A stretch of 64,000 nucleotides of DNA, from NCBI GenBank assembly GCA_024803745.1, contig JANJXV010000024.1:18733927-18797926 (forward strand), in the 5' to 3' direction. The position numbers were made by a program, and so were the translations under genes. The notes beneath the pieces were generated by a model. That model was given only the letters and a program-made list of their open reading frames with translations, had not been told where the DNA came from and did not search any database. Shown in pieces: positions 1 to 11,977 of the stretch. The stretch is from Megascapheus bottae (taxonomy: Eukaryota; Chordata; Mammalia; Rodentia; Geomyidae). Every line of letters begins with the position of its first letter. Within the stretch, counting starts at the first letter, position 1.

Positions 1-620
1 AAAAAAAGACAATACCACCCAGCCCATGAGTTGAAATTCCAGGACTAGCACTAAATAAAAATATAAAAATATAAGATAAAACTCATTCATTAGTCTCTAG
101 GTTTTTTATATTTAAAAGAACCTGAATCTGTTGAGTAATTTGAAATGTAGAATTCTTGGTAAAATTATTATAACTATTCAAACTCAATTCTTTTTCTTCT
201 CACAAATCTTGATATGATATGTATATGTTTATCCCTAAGGCAAGTATGTACATGTTATTATAAATATTTTATATGTAAAACACTTACTGTACTTTTCCCA
301 TACTTGGATTCATAAATTTTGTTCTTCTTCCACACATAATTTATTACCTAATATTTAACTTTTCCCAGGGATTTATTATTACAGGTTGAACTTTTATTGT
401 TTCAGAGGTGTTTACATGGAGAGATAGTTATAAATTAGTATTCTGTTTGCTTTATTCCAATTTACTTGGTCATTCAACTGTCACCGTATTATCAAGTTGC
501 TATAATTTACTTTTTGAATTGTTATTTTAATAGGCAACTCATATATATTGAAAAGAATCAGAGTACAAAAAATATTTCCTTGCTATGTGTATCTTCCAAT
601 TGTCTACCTTAGAAACTGCC
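1..620. other. AT-rich unique DNA, no gene seen
   Basis: Very AT-rich sequence with many short A and T runs. I see no repeat family, splice-flanked open frame or RNA gene in it. Confidence 0.6.
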
Positions 621-635
621 CTGTTTCCAAAGTTG

Positions 636-884
636 TTTTTTTCTTGGGGGAGGGGAGTTTAGTGGTGAGATTTGGACGCTGGGTCTGGGCACTGTCCCTG
701 AGCTCTTCAGCTCAAAGCTACCACCTGCCCCTTGAGCTACAGAGCCACTTCCAATTTTCTGGTGGTTAATTGGAGATAAGAATCTCATGGACTTTTGTGC
801 CTAAGCTGGCTTTGAACTGTGACCCTCAAATCCCAGCCTCTTGAGTGGCTAAGATTATAGGCATGAGCCACCGGTGTCTGGCTT
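636..884 (-). mobile_element. 7SL/B1-Geo dimeric SINE with target-site duplication
   Basis: Read on the minus strand, it has a B1/Alu-like left half (tggctcatgcctataatc-type start near 880), the linker ctccaattaaccaccag, then the Geo module with A box and B box near 690-740. The T-rich start at 636 is the complement of the A tail. The flanks 621-635 and 885-900 match at about 14 of 16 bases (ctgtttccaaagttgt and ctgttttcaaagttat), so both ends of the insertion are known. An open frame at 548-769 runs into it and is not a gene. Confidence 0.9.
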
Positions 885-900
885 CTGTTTTCAAAGTTAT

Positions 901-1649
901 ATGCATCTATGCAGAACTGCATTCTTTGCATCAAAAGTATATGTGAATATACAGAAACATTTATACTATATAATCTACAACATAACTTACAGCAAACTTT
1001 TGCTTAACAGTTTAGCTTAGTGATCTTTATAAGTTCTTGAAAATACCACTTACACCTTATTTCCAAATTGCTGTGTTATATTAGACCATTTGGACACACT
1101 AATACAAGAACTAACACCAGTTTTACCAATTCGGTGATCTCGCCATAATGCTTTCTCTGTGACAGCCCACAAGCTTATGAGAGGTATTGTACTTACGGTT
1201 CAAAATATACTACAAATGATTCTGCATCAATAACTAATTAGTCTAGATAACAAAATCCTAGTAAACTGATAAATGAATTGGTTCCTTTCAATAACATTAT
1301 CTTTACTGACTTCCTCAACTAGGGATCTGATAATCAGTCTCAAGGACAACACATACCCTCTGGCACACTCACTACTGGGGCCATGCTAAACTTCTTCATG
1401 ACCACAAAAGTGCTCATGATCAGGACTTTGTCACATTTGGTCATATATACTTCCATTTTCCCACAACATTAAGTCTTATGCCTTTCTAACATTCCATTTA
1501 ACCAGCTACTTCCATTCTCAGTCCTCAGCTCAGAAGGCTGACAGAGTGGGGGGAGGGGGAGAGAGAGATTCAAGCCAAGACTCTAGGACCAGTATATGTG
1601 GGTTTACCTCTACCATTCACCAATTGAATATATTGAGATATATCTATCT
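901..1649. other. Unique DNA, no gene seen
   Basis: AT-rich intergenic sequence. A short purine run (gggggagggggagagagaga) lies near 1550-1568. No coding or RNA signal. Confidence 0.5.
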
Positions 1650-1795
1650 ATAATTCCATGCCTCTTTTCCCCATCTGCAAATGAGAGTAATAATGGGAAT
1701 AGCCTCACAGGATTGTTATGAGCATTAAATCAGGTAATATACACAGGGAGTGCGTGTCAGTCCACAGTATGTATGGGAACTTATTATTCCCCAGG
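1650..1795 (+). mobile_element. MIR SINE relic
   Basis: Contains the characteristic MIR core in order: cctcttttccccatctgcaa, a run of ataat, then a cctcacaggattgttatgag block followed by attaaat. This corresponds to the MIR region reading 'cctcatctgtaaaatgggg...ggttgttgtgaggattaaatgag'. Heavily diverged, as expected for a tRNA-derived SINE older than placental mammals. Confidence 0.7.
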
Positions 1796-2339
1796 GAGGC
1801 CTTCCTAGCATCCATACATCAAGTTAATAATAATTCCTCCAGAAAGAGTAGATCTAAAGAGTTAACGAGGATGAACTAGTGTTCAACAGATTAACATATA
1901 TTAAATATAAAGTATATTCTCTAGGGATCAAAACATTCTTTTGATTAGGTGTTATTCAGCATCTAGGTACAAAGTCTCTCCCAGGCACCTTGCTAGAAGC
2001 TTCTAAGAACTGGGCAGACACTTGTAAGATTTCTTGCCCATTCCAAAAATGGCTAAAATAAGAAAGTACACTTACCATGGGTGTGCTTTGTGTTTCATGT
2101 GGCCATGCAGCCAGCTAATATTTACTGAGTGAGTGACAACTGGGGCTCATATCCTGGTCATCTGTAGATGCTGGGCACAGAACAGAAAAAGTCTATTCCA
2201 TGGGAGAGTGTACCATCAAAAAAAAGAAAGAAAAGAAAAACAGGAATCAAAAGACTTTCATCCTTTTCATCCCAAACGAAATCGTCATAGCAGCAGCACA
2301 GAAAACGAGCAAAAACAAGAGAACAGCAAGGGATATATT
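1796..2339. other. Unique DNA, no gene seen
   Basis: No family recognised. Poly-A-rich patch at 2218-2245. Open frames on both strands here (2133-2342 plus, 2158-2574 minus) are short, mutually overlapping and run into low-complexity DNA. Confidence 0.5.
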
Positions 2340-2790
2340 TGATAAAGTGTGATGACATCTCCTCTGAAGAGGTGGTGCCTGAACAGGCGCTTAATGAAGT
2401 GAGTGAGAGTGAGAGAGAGAGAGAGAGAGTCAATTGACTAGTTGATGGAAGAGAATTCCAGATCAAGGGAACTCTGAATACAAAGCCCTGGCTTGTTCCA
2501 AAGATACAGGAAATGAGACCATCAGTGTAAAGGCCAGCAGAGAGACCAGCAGATACAGAGGCATCTGGAGCCATGAACTATGAGCTATTAGACACCACGG
2601 CGTGGACCTGTGACCTTGATGGGTATTGAAGGGTAGGGTCCCACCAGAGAAATCAATTAGGAAACTACTGCAAGTGTCTGGAAAGTGATGGCTTAGATTA
2701 AAACCATTCACAGCTCTGAGCACAAGAAGAAGTGGGAATAGTCAAGGTCTGTCTGGAAAGTAAAGCTACCAGCTAATGAAATGAAGCAGA
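2340..2790 (-). mobile_element. Degenerate L2-type LINE fragment
   Basis: The plus strand reads gaggtggtgcctgaacagg, later ggaagagaattccagatcaa, gggaactctgaatacaaagc and gcctggcttgttccaa-like text. This is the order of blocks I recall from the antisense of the mammalian L2 3' region ('gaggaggtgacatttgagc...ggaagagcattccaggcagaggg...gcaaaggccctg'). A GA run at 2408-2429 interrupts it. Identification is from memory of the family and is moderate. Confidence 0.45.
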
Positions 2791-3684
2791 TGAATGAGTG
2801 AAAAAGCGAAGGAGGACTGAAGTTATGGACTTTTGTCTGTTGGTGGCGGGATGGGGAAGCAGCAAGGGTGCTGTGAAGGAGAGGCCTGTATATCAGTGGC
2901 CTAGAGAGCCTCTGAACAGAGATGCCAAGGGTGTGGTGGGCAAGAAAGTGAGAGAGGGTGGGGGAGAGGAAAATGTCTTCAGCCTATACATAGCATGTAA
3001 AGTATGAGGGCCAGAAGAGACCCTAGCGGTAGAAGCCAGAAATAGGAAGAGCAACACTCTCCTATACCCTGGTGCTCTCCAGCCTTTAAATTTGGCAAGG
3101 TAAGATTCTTCTAGCAAAAGAAATTTTAAAAGGAACAGCCAGTGGGGAAGGAGGAGAATCAGGAAGGAAAGGGCTATTTTGAATCTTATCCCAGGTAATC
3201 TGAGAGCCCTGTGGCCCTGCTACTCTTTAACACCTCTCCCTTCCAAAGCCTGGGATTTCTCTTACCTGCCTTCTTCTCAGACTTCTTTCCCCATATTCAA
3301 TATCAAAAGACACTTCACCTCATGAAAAATGAGTAAGTCAGTGGAATCATTGATGCTCTTGTTTCTGCTTTTTAAGAAGTTGACAGGACAAGACATTTGA
3401 TATGTCTGGATGGAGACACACCTGGAACCATCCTGACAAATGGTCAGAACAACCAGATTTTCCCTAGTATAATTAGTCACCTCCCCATGTGTGACATTTC
3501 TGGGCCTCTAACATCCTTCTTTTGGTTATTCTTACAATATCCTTACTTTCCTGAAGTGACCTGAACCCATCGGAAGACAACTTTACAGCCTTGCTAACTT
3601 GCTTAGCAACTTCCTCTGGGTGTGGGTATTATTACTTCTGTGCGGCTGTGATCCATAGATCTAAGAAAAGCATTAAGAGGGGGG
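2791..3684. other. Unique DNA, no gene seen
   Basis: Purine-rich to 3000, then mixed. Open frames at 2798-3007 and 2893-3117 are short and on opposite strands. No repeat family recognised. Confidence 0.5.
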
Positions 3685-4085
3685 AATTTTCTTTGGGCTC
3701 ATAGCTTCAGAGGGCTCCATCCATGGTTGCAAGCCCTTGAGGGGAGCATCATGGAGGGAGGAGAGCATGATGAGGGAGAGCCATTTATATCATGGTGGAC
3801 TGGAAGCAGGAAGGTGGACAGGAAAGGGCTGGGACAAGATCCAGCCCACAAAGACACACTCACAATGACCTATTTCATCCCATTTCCTCCTCCTAAGTTT
3901 CACCACTTCCCATTAGTGCTATAATATTATGAAACCATTAAGGGATTCATCTGTTCATTAGGTAATGCTCTCCTGATATAATTGTCTCTTAGAAACTCTC
4001 TCCTAGACACCCCTAGGGGTGTATTTCACTAATCCGCTAGGTATGTCTCAACTGGTCAGGTGGCCAATTAAGGTTAAGCATCACA
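3685..4085 (+). mobile_element. MaLR-type (ERVL-MaLR) internal fragment
   Basis: Blocks occur in the order known from MaLR internal ends: 'tcatagcttcagaggg', then 'tggaagcaggaaggtgg', 'agggctgggacaagatccag', 'ctcacaatgacctatttc', 'gtgctataatattatgaaac', 'tctcctagacacccctaggg' and a final 'ggttaagcatcacag'. It carries a perfect 16-bp palindrome at 4007-4022 (acacccctaggggtgt). The open frame at 3727-3924 lies within it and is not a gene. Old non-coding retroelement debris. Confidence 0.55.
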
Positions 4086-5631
4086 GCTTGAAAAAGACTC
4101 TAACAACAGGGTTATTTCTATTACAAATAATTTTTGAAATGACTGTGTAACATTAATTAAGAAAATAACTGATAGCATGTTTCTCATTGCAAAACCTAAG
4201 CATATTTAATTAACATGGAAAAACAAACTTGAAGTGGAGGAAAGATAACATGACCTCTTTTCTTTTCCTGGTATCTTTGTTTTCTGGTTTCTAATAAGTC
4301 TCATTTCCTTTTCAAACATGCATTTCCATGTAAGTTAAACCAAAAGATAAGAAAATGGTTGAGTTTAGAGCATTTGTTTTCTCTCTTCTTCTTCTGTAGA
4401 GCTCTATTTCTGTAATGACAAATGAACAATTGGAAGAGAAACTCAAATGACTAAAAGCTGGAATATTTAAACATCTGTGAACTTTTCAAACTGTACATCA
4501 AACATTCAAGTGACTAATTTAAAAAAAAAAGTTCCCCAGATGCTCTGTCACATTATCAGCATTGAGCCGAAGGAGCGAAATAATTTGTAAACCATAAAGA
4601 AAACTCTTATTTTTTTAACAGCAGAAGTTCAAATCAGAATATTTGCTTGTGATCAGAATTTGGGGTCTAGAAAGCTATCTTGCTATGACAATGACCTTAT
4701 CTGCTGATCTTTGTAAAGATCTATTAGACAAATCATCCACTTAACAGAATGGAAAATAAAGAAGAAAACAGCAGACTTGGGTTTCATCATTACAAGGCTA
4801 TCCACAACAATTCAGTGGATAAATAATACAAAGATGTTACAAGTAAGAAACGGAGAAAAATAAATGCCCAACTAATTGAACATTGGCTAGTGAAAATGAC
4901 AAAAAATTACTGAGCTTGGCTCTCTATACTTTATCAATAAACATATGAATTGGATATTTCTTTTTAAGTGAATACTTTGAATGGAAACTTTAAAAGAAAA
5001 CATACATGGCAAATTACAATGGAGTTCAAAATAGTGGAAATGCTGAACTTTGTCCCCAGCTAGGAAAGCTACTGGGCTCAAGTCTTCTGGACAGAAATTA
5101 CAAGTGACCCAATCAAGCCTTTAGCCCAGAGGCTCAGAAACTAGAGTTTGTAAGGTACATTCCAGGATTGGCTCAGAGCTAAGACCACAGGCTCCATCCA
5201 GAACACTAGCACAAGAATTCCTATTGAAAAATAATCTACATAAGGACTTAAAATGTGAGTCTGTCTACTACTTTTCTCCTATTGCATTTCTCTTCCTGTG
5301 TGATCCAAACAGAAGAGAGATAAGGAACATCAGGGTAGGCTCCAGGCTCTCATCCTGCCCTCTTTAACTCATGCCTCTGCCATGTAACCCAACCATCCAA
5401 AGGCCTGTGTTTGCCACAGCTCCCGCTTGTCTACCCAGTATTCAAACATCACCAGCTCTGTTCCCCAGGCTGCATGACTAATAAACCTCGTGGCTCATTA
5501 TCACATTTTTCCATTAGACATATAAATATTTTTAATCACATTAAAGTGGAATCTGGCTGGCAGAGGAATATTCTGCATCTTCAAGGTAACTGTGTACATT
5601 TTTCCATTAGGATTGATTTGTTTGCTTTGAT
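4086..5631. other. Unique DNA, no gene seen
   Basis: About 1.5 kb of AT-rich DNA without a recognised repeat. A 15-bp exact direct repeat (acatttttccattag) occurs at 5503-5517 and 5596-5610. No open frame of note except 5411-5734, which ends in the ID element that follows. Confidence 0.5.
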
Positions 5632-5711
5632 TTTAGCTGTACTGGGGATTAAACTTAGGGTCTTGTGTTTGCTAAGCCGATGCTCTACCACTGAAGCCAG
5701 ACCTCCAGCTG
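5632..5711 (-). mobile_element. Single ID-like SINE monomer
   Basis: On the minus strand this is a tRNA-Ala-like monomer: an A-box stretch (cttcagtggtagagcat) and a B-box stretch (gtttaatcccc). Unlike most copies in the window it has no Geo module attached, so it is either a monomeric ID element or a truncated dimer. Confidence 0.6.
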
Positions 5712-7563
5712 AATTCAAATTTTTGGAAGGATAATCTCAAGATGACCAGGAGAGGTTTATATCCATATCACTAAAGGTATTGGGGCTTAAGATCATCTGC
5801 CTTATAAAGCTTACCAAATACATTCAATAAACGCATTGAATAAGTTAATGCCAATTAATTCTGGCCCAGAGAAGATGGACACAACTAACTTTTGGCCATT
5901 CATAAGGAACTAAGAGATTACAATCCTTGAAAAGATAGTATGATAGAATTGACATTTTTTGACTTTGCTAAAGAAAATGCCATCTGCTAATATAAAGTTT
6001 AAAAAAACTCAAAATGAGTAAAAAGAATATCTTAGAGCAGTGCCTTTCATAGCCATTCTAGTGGTCTTGATACCCATTAGCCTCTCTGTCCATTCCTTCA
6101 TGGTCTGGGGCAGGTGAGAACTGATAGACATTGTTCTAATGCCCACCTCCTCTTCCAGCTCTCCTCACAATGCTGCTCAGAAATCAAGACTTCAGCCTTC
6201 AGTTGAAAAGTGGTCTAGGAGAGATGTGGCAAGTAATTTCCTATATTTAAGAAATGAAAGCAACAATCTATAAAAATAGAAATGGTCCTTTGATTGAGGA
6301 AGAGACTCTCAAAAGTAGTATTGGCTGTTTGAATATAATATCCTTTCTCATGAGCTGAGTCTCAGGGAAGTACTGGCCTCCATGCCATAAAAGCTCAATC
6401 CACTATACCCTGGCCTCTACCCTCCCCATGCCTCAGAAATGACTCTTAAAAAAGCCATTATTAACCCTTCTAATGGCTAAATCCAGTGGATTTCAGGTCT
6501 TATAAGATTGCATTTTATGCTCACTACTTCCTTTTTCCTCAGCTTTTCTTGGCTTCCGAGCCACGACTATCTCCTGGGACTTGGCTAGCTTTCTTCAACA
6601 CACCTTCATCTCCTTAATGCTGTTATGTTCACCGCTTAAAGTGAAGGATGGAAAAGAGGATTCTCCTTGCTTATGGCCGCTGATAAAATGCAGTGATTTC
6701 TGCGAATCCCATTTTGAGAGCCTGGGACTGGCATGCCATGTCTCCCACAAGCAAAACGAGGCACAGGGTAAAATACATACTCAGTGCTCTTCTCTGTGCG
6801 GCATTTCAAACACTCTTGTTCGCAGAGTTATACCCTCTAAGCGTTCCCATTCCTGGGTCCTGCCACCCACATCTACACGGCCCTAACTCCCACCTCCCTC
6901 CTTCTAAACCAGAAGTCATTCTACAGAAAACTAGTTCTTGTTCTGAACACCTCAATCTCAGCAAGCCTCCAACTGCCACTCTCCTCCTCCAGGACCTGCT
7001 GCTCTTCCAGAATTGAACGTTTGTGTTAAAAAAAACCATAGTTCACATCTCTGCATACTCCACCAAGCAATTTTCCTTCATTCCTTCCTTTCGCTCATTC
7101 TTCATTCTAATTGATGAGGCTTAATTAGACTATTGATGAGTTGCCAGCCTCTAGTTCTTGCCCAATTTATAGACATGGCCCCTCCTCCTTCCTCTCTACA
7201 TAACCTTCGTTCAATCTTTTATCAATAATTCCATGGAATATTTTTGGATGGCCAACAGATCTCTCATATGTCCTTTACAGAACACAAATGGCATTTTTTT
7301 TTGCTTTGAAGGTCTCTAAGGTCTTTCTCATATTTTTAACAATCTCACTGAGGTTGTAAAAAGACACAACAAGAAGCCACATATAAAATGTACAATTTAG
7401 TGAGTTTTTTTAAGACATACACATGTGTGGAATGACCCACATCATGAAGACAATGAGTACCTACAGCACCCCCTCAAATGTCCCTGTGTCCTCCCTCCAG
7501 CAAAGCCTCTATTTTCTTTAAACTCAGCCTGTCGGCATTAAAATATTTTTTGTAAAACATCAA
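5712..7563. other. Unique DNA, no gene seen
   Basis: No recognised repeat. Overlapping open frames at 6581-6886 and 6693-7016 (101 and 107 codons, different frames) show no domain I recognise and have no splice-flanked structure I could defend. Confidence 0.45.
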
Positions 7564-7772
7564 TGCTAGGCAAGAAGTAGGGCCTAGTGGTAGAGTGCTT
7601 GCCTAGCCTGCACTTAACTCTGGGTTTGATTCCTTGGCACCACATACATAGAAAAAGCTGGAAGTGGTGCTGTGTCTCAAGTGGTAGAGCACTGGCATCG
7701 AGAAAGCTCAAGGACAATGTCCAGTCCCTGAGTTCAAGCCTCAGGACTGACAAAAACAAACAAGCAAAAACT
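7564..7772 (+). mobile_element. IDL-Geo dimeric SINE
   Basis: Left monomer is ID-like (ggcctagtggtagagtgc, then gggtttgattcc as B box). The right monomer is the Geo module (gaagtggtgctgtgtctcaa, gtggtagagc, then gagttcaagcctcagg). It ends in an A/C-rich tail. Full-length architecture. Confidence 0.85.
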
Positions 7773-7829
7773 TCACACACATTTGGCAAGAATTAGCACA
7801 GAGATACCTTTAAAAGAAATCTCAGATTG

Positions 7830-8352
7830 CACAGAACAATATTTGGTGGCTTCCTGCCTTAGACCATAAGTCAATTTCCCTGTCGTTCAGCTACGAGGGG
7901 TCTGTCGTTCAGCTACGAGGGGTCTATGCAACTGCATCACTCCAGTTCAGCCTCAAGCACTCCTTTACTTGCTCCTTCACTGGCACTTGTACTTGTCAAA
8001 CTATCCTCTAACCCCCTACCCCCGCACACTTTTAAACCCTCCACATAAAACATTCTTCCCCAAATTTGCCTAAATTGTTCCCACCCTTATTTATCTCTGT
8101 TCAGAAAGCTCAGCTTTCCTTGACACAATATAGAATACTTGCCCCTTTGCCAAACCTCTTCCACTCACTCTGTTCTTGTGTTTTCCAAAAGAACAGAGCA
8201 TCCCCAGCTTACACTACAGTTGCTTATGTATTTATTTCTTGACTCCTTCCACTAAAATACAAGTTCCATGACAACAAGGAATTTGTATATTTTACTAGTG
8301 TTTCTCCAGCACATGGGCAGACTAGAGGTGCTGAAAATATTTGTTGAATTAA
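7830..8352 (+). mobile_element. L2 LINE 3' end
   Basis: The final 110 bp follow the classic L2 3' end: 'ccactaaaatacaagttcca', 'tgacaacaaggaatttg', 'tctccagcacatggg', then 'ggtgctgaaaatatttgttg' and gaattaa. The upstream 400 bp keep the L2 block order in degraded form (gtggcttcctgcc, cagaaagctcagc). A local 22-bp tandem duplication (7881-7924) sits inside it. Confidence 0.65.
7881..7924. repeat. Perfect 22-bp tandem duplication
   Basis: The unit tgtcgttcagctacgagggg plus tc occurs twice with no mismatch, at 7881-7902 and 7903-7924. The unit contains two CpGs, both retained in both copies. The absence of divergence points to a recent duplication inside old L2 sequence. Confidence 0.95.
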
Positions 8353-9474
8353 CAGAATGACAGTTGTCACTGTGACAATTGTCATCATCTATGCTCTTAT
8401 AAATTGTCACCATCATATGCCTGGTAAACTTCCAGCTCTAGAAGAAACCACAAAACAAACCTTTTCCTCCCCAAGCCAGACCTCATCTGTATTCCAATGT
8501 CAAGGTCATGGCATTGCCTCAAAGTCCTCCTTGCATGCTCACCCTTGCCTTACCCTGATTTCAAGAACTACTTATTCTTCATATTTGATTTCTTGGCTTC
8601 CTAAGTCTGGCTGAACTATTAAATAATATAACCGCAGATCTGTGTAGAGTTGGATCGTCTTGACTCTCCAGTAACTGCTGAAATGAATTCAAATCTTCCT
8701 TCCTCCAACAGAAGCCCACAGCCCCTTCTCTATTTTGCAACCCACTTACAACTAACAAGTCACACTCTAATAATAGTACTATGGAACTCTAAATGCATTT
8801 ACGTGTGCTGATGCAGCCATCTGATTTCATATCAGTGTGCTTGTGTCTCTCCACCTTCTGATCATACTTTGAAACTCATTAACTCAGTTCTGGAGAAAAC
8901 CAGCAATGCTGTCATCTGTGACATTCATTTCCTTGCCTATGTGGCAATTGCTATGCTAATACCAATTATGTAAATACTAGCTTGTAAACCAAATGGGGCT
9001 CTAGGTTCACATCAGTATGTGGAATCACTCTTCAATCATTGCACATTTGTATTTGGGATGCCTTTCCTACTAAGGATTCTTATAGGCCTGCAATAAAGAT
9101 GCTACTCAGCAATGGTGCACCAAATATGGCTGAAAAGGAGAGCGAGCCTGGGGCGTGGGCAGTGCACACAAGGTCCCACACATAGATCCCACATGTCACA
9201 CACAGCCACTCATTAGGGATGAATGCATTGTTCCCTGAGTCTTCCCACACAGTTCTCTCTTCTCTCCCCAGCTTCATCTCATTCTAACTCCTCCTAAGAG
9301 AACCCAAAGGTAAATTTAGAGATGTCATTCATTTGGCTCTAATCAGATTTTGCCATCTATACAAACAACTTTTGCAAATTACATCAATATGAATACTCTA
9401 AACATCAATAAATTGTTCTCAATATTTAAAATAAAATGCATATAGTATTTATTAATATCTGTCGAGCTAAACGA
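8353..9474. other. Unique DNA, no gene seen
   Basis: Mixed-composition sequence with no repeat family recognised. The open frame at 8357-8614 shows no recognised motif. Confidence 0.5.
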
Positions 9475-9700
9475 GTATATGAGGCAGGCATTGTAAAAGC
9501 CAAGACAAGGGTTTGAAAGTCCAAAATTTAGAGCTGATTCACTGCCTTCCTCCACCTGTCTGACAAGTGGATACATTATTTAGTTCCTCTGTGGCTTATT
9601 TTTGCAAAGGCAAATTGAGATTAATAGTAGACCTTCTTTCAACAGGTTATTGTGAACAGTAAATGAGAGAATGCAATAAAGTGCTTAGCTATCCACAAAC
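9475..9700 (+). mobile_element. MIR SINE, nearly full length
   Basis: Follows the MIR order: 'gaggcaggcattgtaaaagc', the 'ctgattcactgcc' core, 'ttatttagttcctctgtggc', then 'ggttattgtgaacagtaaat' and 'gagagaatgcaataaagtgc'. About 220 bp, so close to full length, but strongly diverged. Confidence 0.7.
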
Positions 9701-10587
9701 TTAACTCCGAAAATGGTCAGCTGAATGAGAAAACACATTTTTTAAAAACTCAAATCTTTTTAAATGAAAAGGTCAAATGACAGCCCTACAAATGCATCCT
9801 AGTTGTACTAAGCAAAATAACCATTAAGGGCAAAAAAAAGGCACTTTAAACTGACCATGTGGGATCTTTCACAGGTTATAAAAATAACATAATTTAATCA
9901 GAAAACCTTAGCTTCCAAGAGGCCTGAATAAGTATGAGGAGGAAATAGATTTTGTGAATTTAAGATCTTGTTGCAGGCTCAACATTAACTACAGAACTGT
10001 GATTCAATTAACCAGAGGTCATGTGGATTGCAGGAAGAGATAAACAGGCTATCCTTTTTATTTTTCTCTAGAATCTTCCCTCTTATTATTAGCAACACTG
10101 GCTACAAACAACTGTCTTTGCTATCTCTTATAAGATAAGTTGAATCTGAAATTTGAGGACTAAACCAACTCCAAAAACTCAAGGCCACTAGGTCTCAAAC
10201 AATCACACTGAAAACTATTGGAACTCAACAAAATCCAGTAACCTGATCTATAACAGTGCTGGTATTGTTTACATAGAAATTCTCCAAACACTTAACACCC
10301 TACATTGCACATAGAACCCCACACATGGATCAAACTGTTTCTAATCACAAATGGCATTAGATTTACTTGAAAATATTTGATGCATTTCATTAAAAGTACA
10401 TGCAGCTTGTCAAAGCTGAGACATTAAAAGATAATTGTTTGTATTAGAAGCAATTCATGATTCACAGCAAATAGTCATAGAAGAACTTTTTTTTCCCCAA
10501 CAGCAAGTGTCCCTGGAATATTAAAGAGGCACTGGCATAATCTTCATTCTATCTGCACATCTAAGGAATTGACAAAAGTATCATAAT
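9701..10587. other. Unique DNA, no gene seen
   Basis: AT-rich with short poly-A patches. No repeat family or coding signal recognised. Confidence 0.5.
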
Positions 10588-10806
10588 GCTGGGTGCTGGT
10601 GGCTAACACCTATAATCCTAGCTTTATGGGAGACAGTGATTTGAAGATCGATCACAGATCAAAGCCAACTCAGGCAGGAAAGCCTGTGAAACTCTTATCT
10701 CCAATATCTTCCATAAATCCAGATGTGGAGGTGCAGTTCAAGTGATAGGGTTCCAGTTTTGACTGAAAAAGCACATCGACCTGAGTTCAAGCCCCAGCAC
10801 TGGCAC
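10588..10806 (+). mobile_element. 7SL/B1-Geo dimeric SINE
   Basis: B1-like left half (gctgggtgctggtggctaac, then cctataatcctagc), the linker aactcttatctccaat and a diverged Geo half ending in gagttcaagccccagcactg. The tail runs into a TG/CA-rich stretch (10807-10850). More diverged than neighbouring copies. Confidence 0.8.
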
Positions 10807-10850
10807 ATTGCATGTATGTGTGCACATATACATATACACACACAATATCA

Positions 10851-11495
10851 TAAAACCTAAAGATTACCTTGGAGATTTGGAGGTGAACCCTTCCATATCC
10901 TAAACACAATTCAGTCTAAGCAAGTGACAGAACAGTTCCCTCTGGTAGACTTGGGCCTCAAATCCCCAAATCCCTTACTTCATCTCCTAATCACTTCTTA
11001 CAACTCAAATCACATATTTCTGTACACATTGTCTCTAAATATTAATGGTCAATTTTTACAAAGCCAAGAACCAATGTCTCCTTTCAATAGCTATCTTTAT
11101 GTAAAAGCCAATCAGCCAGAAGTTAAAGTGTGGCAAACTAGAAATGGCACACTGAGGAAGAGCTCTGGCCACAAGGGACCTAATTTCATATAGGACATCT
11201 GGACCCTCTGAGGCTTCCACACACTGCAGCAATGCAGAAACTGGCTCCCTGATTAATTCACTGACATTTCTGCCTTGTCTATGTGCTCCAAAGTCTGATG
11301 AAACAATTCTAAGAATACTAGGGTTGAGAGAAAAAGTCTCTGATACTGCAGTGGCAGGCAACATTTTTGAGGTGTTCCATATTGTAAATACGATGTTTAG
11401 AGATTCACACGAGTTGTGTCACTTAATATGTTCAGGGTATAGTCCTATTGAGTATGTCCATTGCTTACTGCCTGTTTTTCTTTTCTTTGGGGAGG
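10851..11495. other. Unique DNA, no gene seen
   Basis: Open frames at 10924-11193 and 11056-11364 lie on opposite strands and have no recognised motif. No repeat family recognised. Confidence 0.45.
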
Positions 11496-11499
11496 GGGT

Positions 11500-11977
11500 T
11501 GTAGGGGGTTTTTTTCGGTCATAAGGCTTGAATTCTGACCCTGGGCACTGTCCTTGGGCTCTTCAGCTCAAAGCTAGCACTCTACTCCTTGAGCCACAAC
11601 ACCATTTCCAGTTTTTTGGTGGTTAATTGGAGATAAAATTCTCGCAGAAGTCCAGGCACGGTGGCTCACTCCTGTAATCCTAGCTACTCAGGAGACTGAA
11701 ATCTGAGGATCGAGGTTCAAAGCCAGCCCGGGCACTAAAGAACCTGAGACTCTTATCTCCAATTAATCACTAGAAAGCAGGAAGTGGGGCTGTAGAGCTC
11801 AGGGACAACACTCAGGCCCAGAGTTCAAGCTCCATGATCCACCAAACAAAACAAAACAAAACAAAACAAAACAAAACAAAAAAAGAGTCTCTGTGCCTGT
11901 GTTGGCTTTGAACTGATCCTCAGATCCCAGCCTCCACAGTAGTTAGGATTACAGGCATGAGCCTTGCTGTCGGGCTC
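11500..11977 (-). mobile_element. 7SL/B1-Geo SINE split by another SINE
   Basis: The minus-strand copy is in two parts. 11500-11650 carries the Geo half and linker up to ggttaattggagataaa. 11887-11977 carries the B1-like half (tgtgttggctttgaactg to caggcatgagcc). The break falls within the 'gataagagtctcatgg' linker and is filled by a plus-strand SINE at 11651-11886. Confidence 0.85.
11651..11886 (+). mobile_element. 7SL/B1-Geo SINE nested in an older SINE
   Basis: Complete copy from ccaggcacggtggctcac through ctccaattaatcac, an internally shortened Geo half and the B box (gagttcaagctcc), then a tail of repeated CAAAA units (11838-11880). Insertion into the minus-strand SINE makes it the younger of the two. 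A part of the Geo A-box region is missing. Confidence 0.9.
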
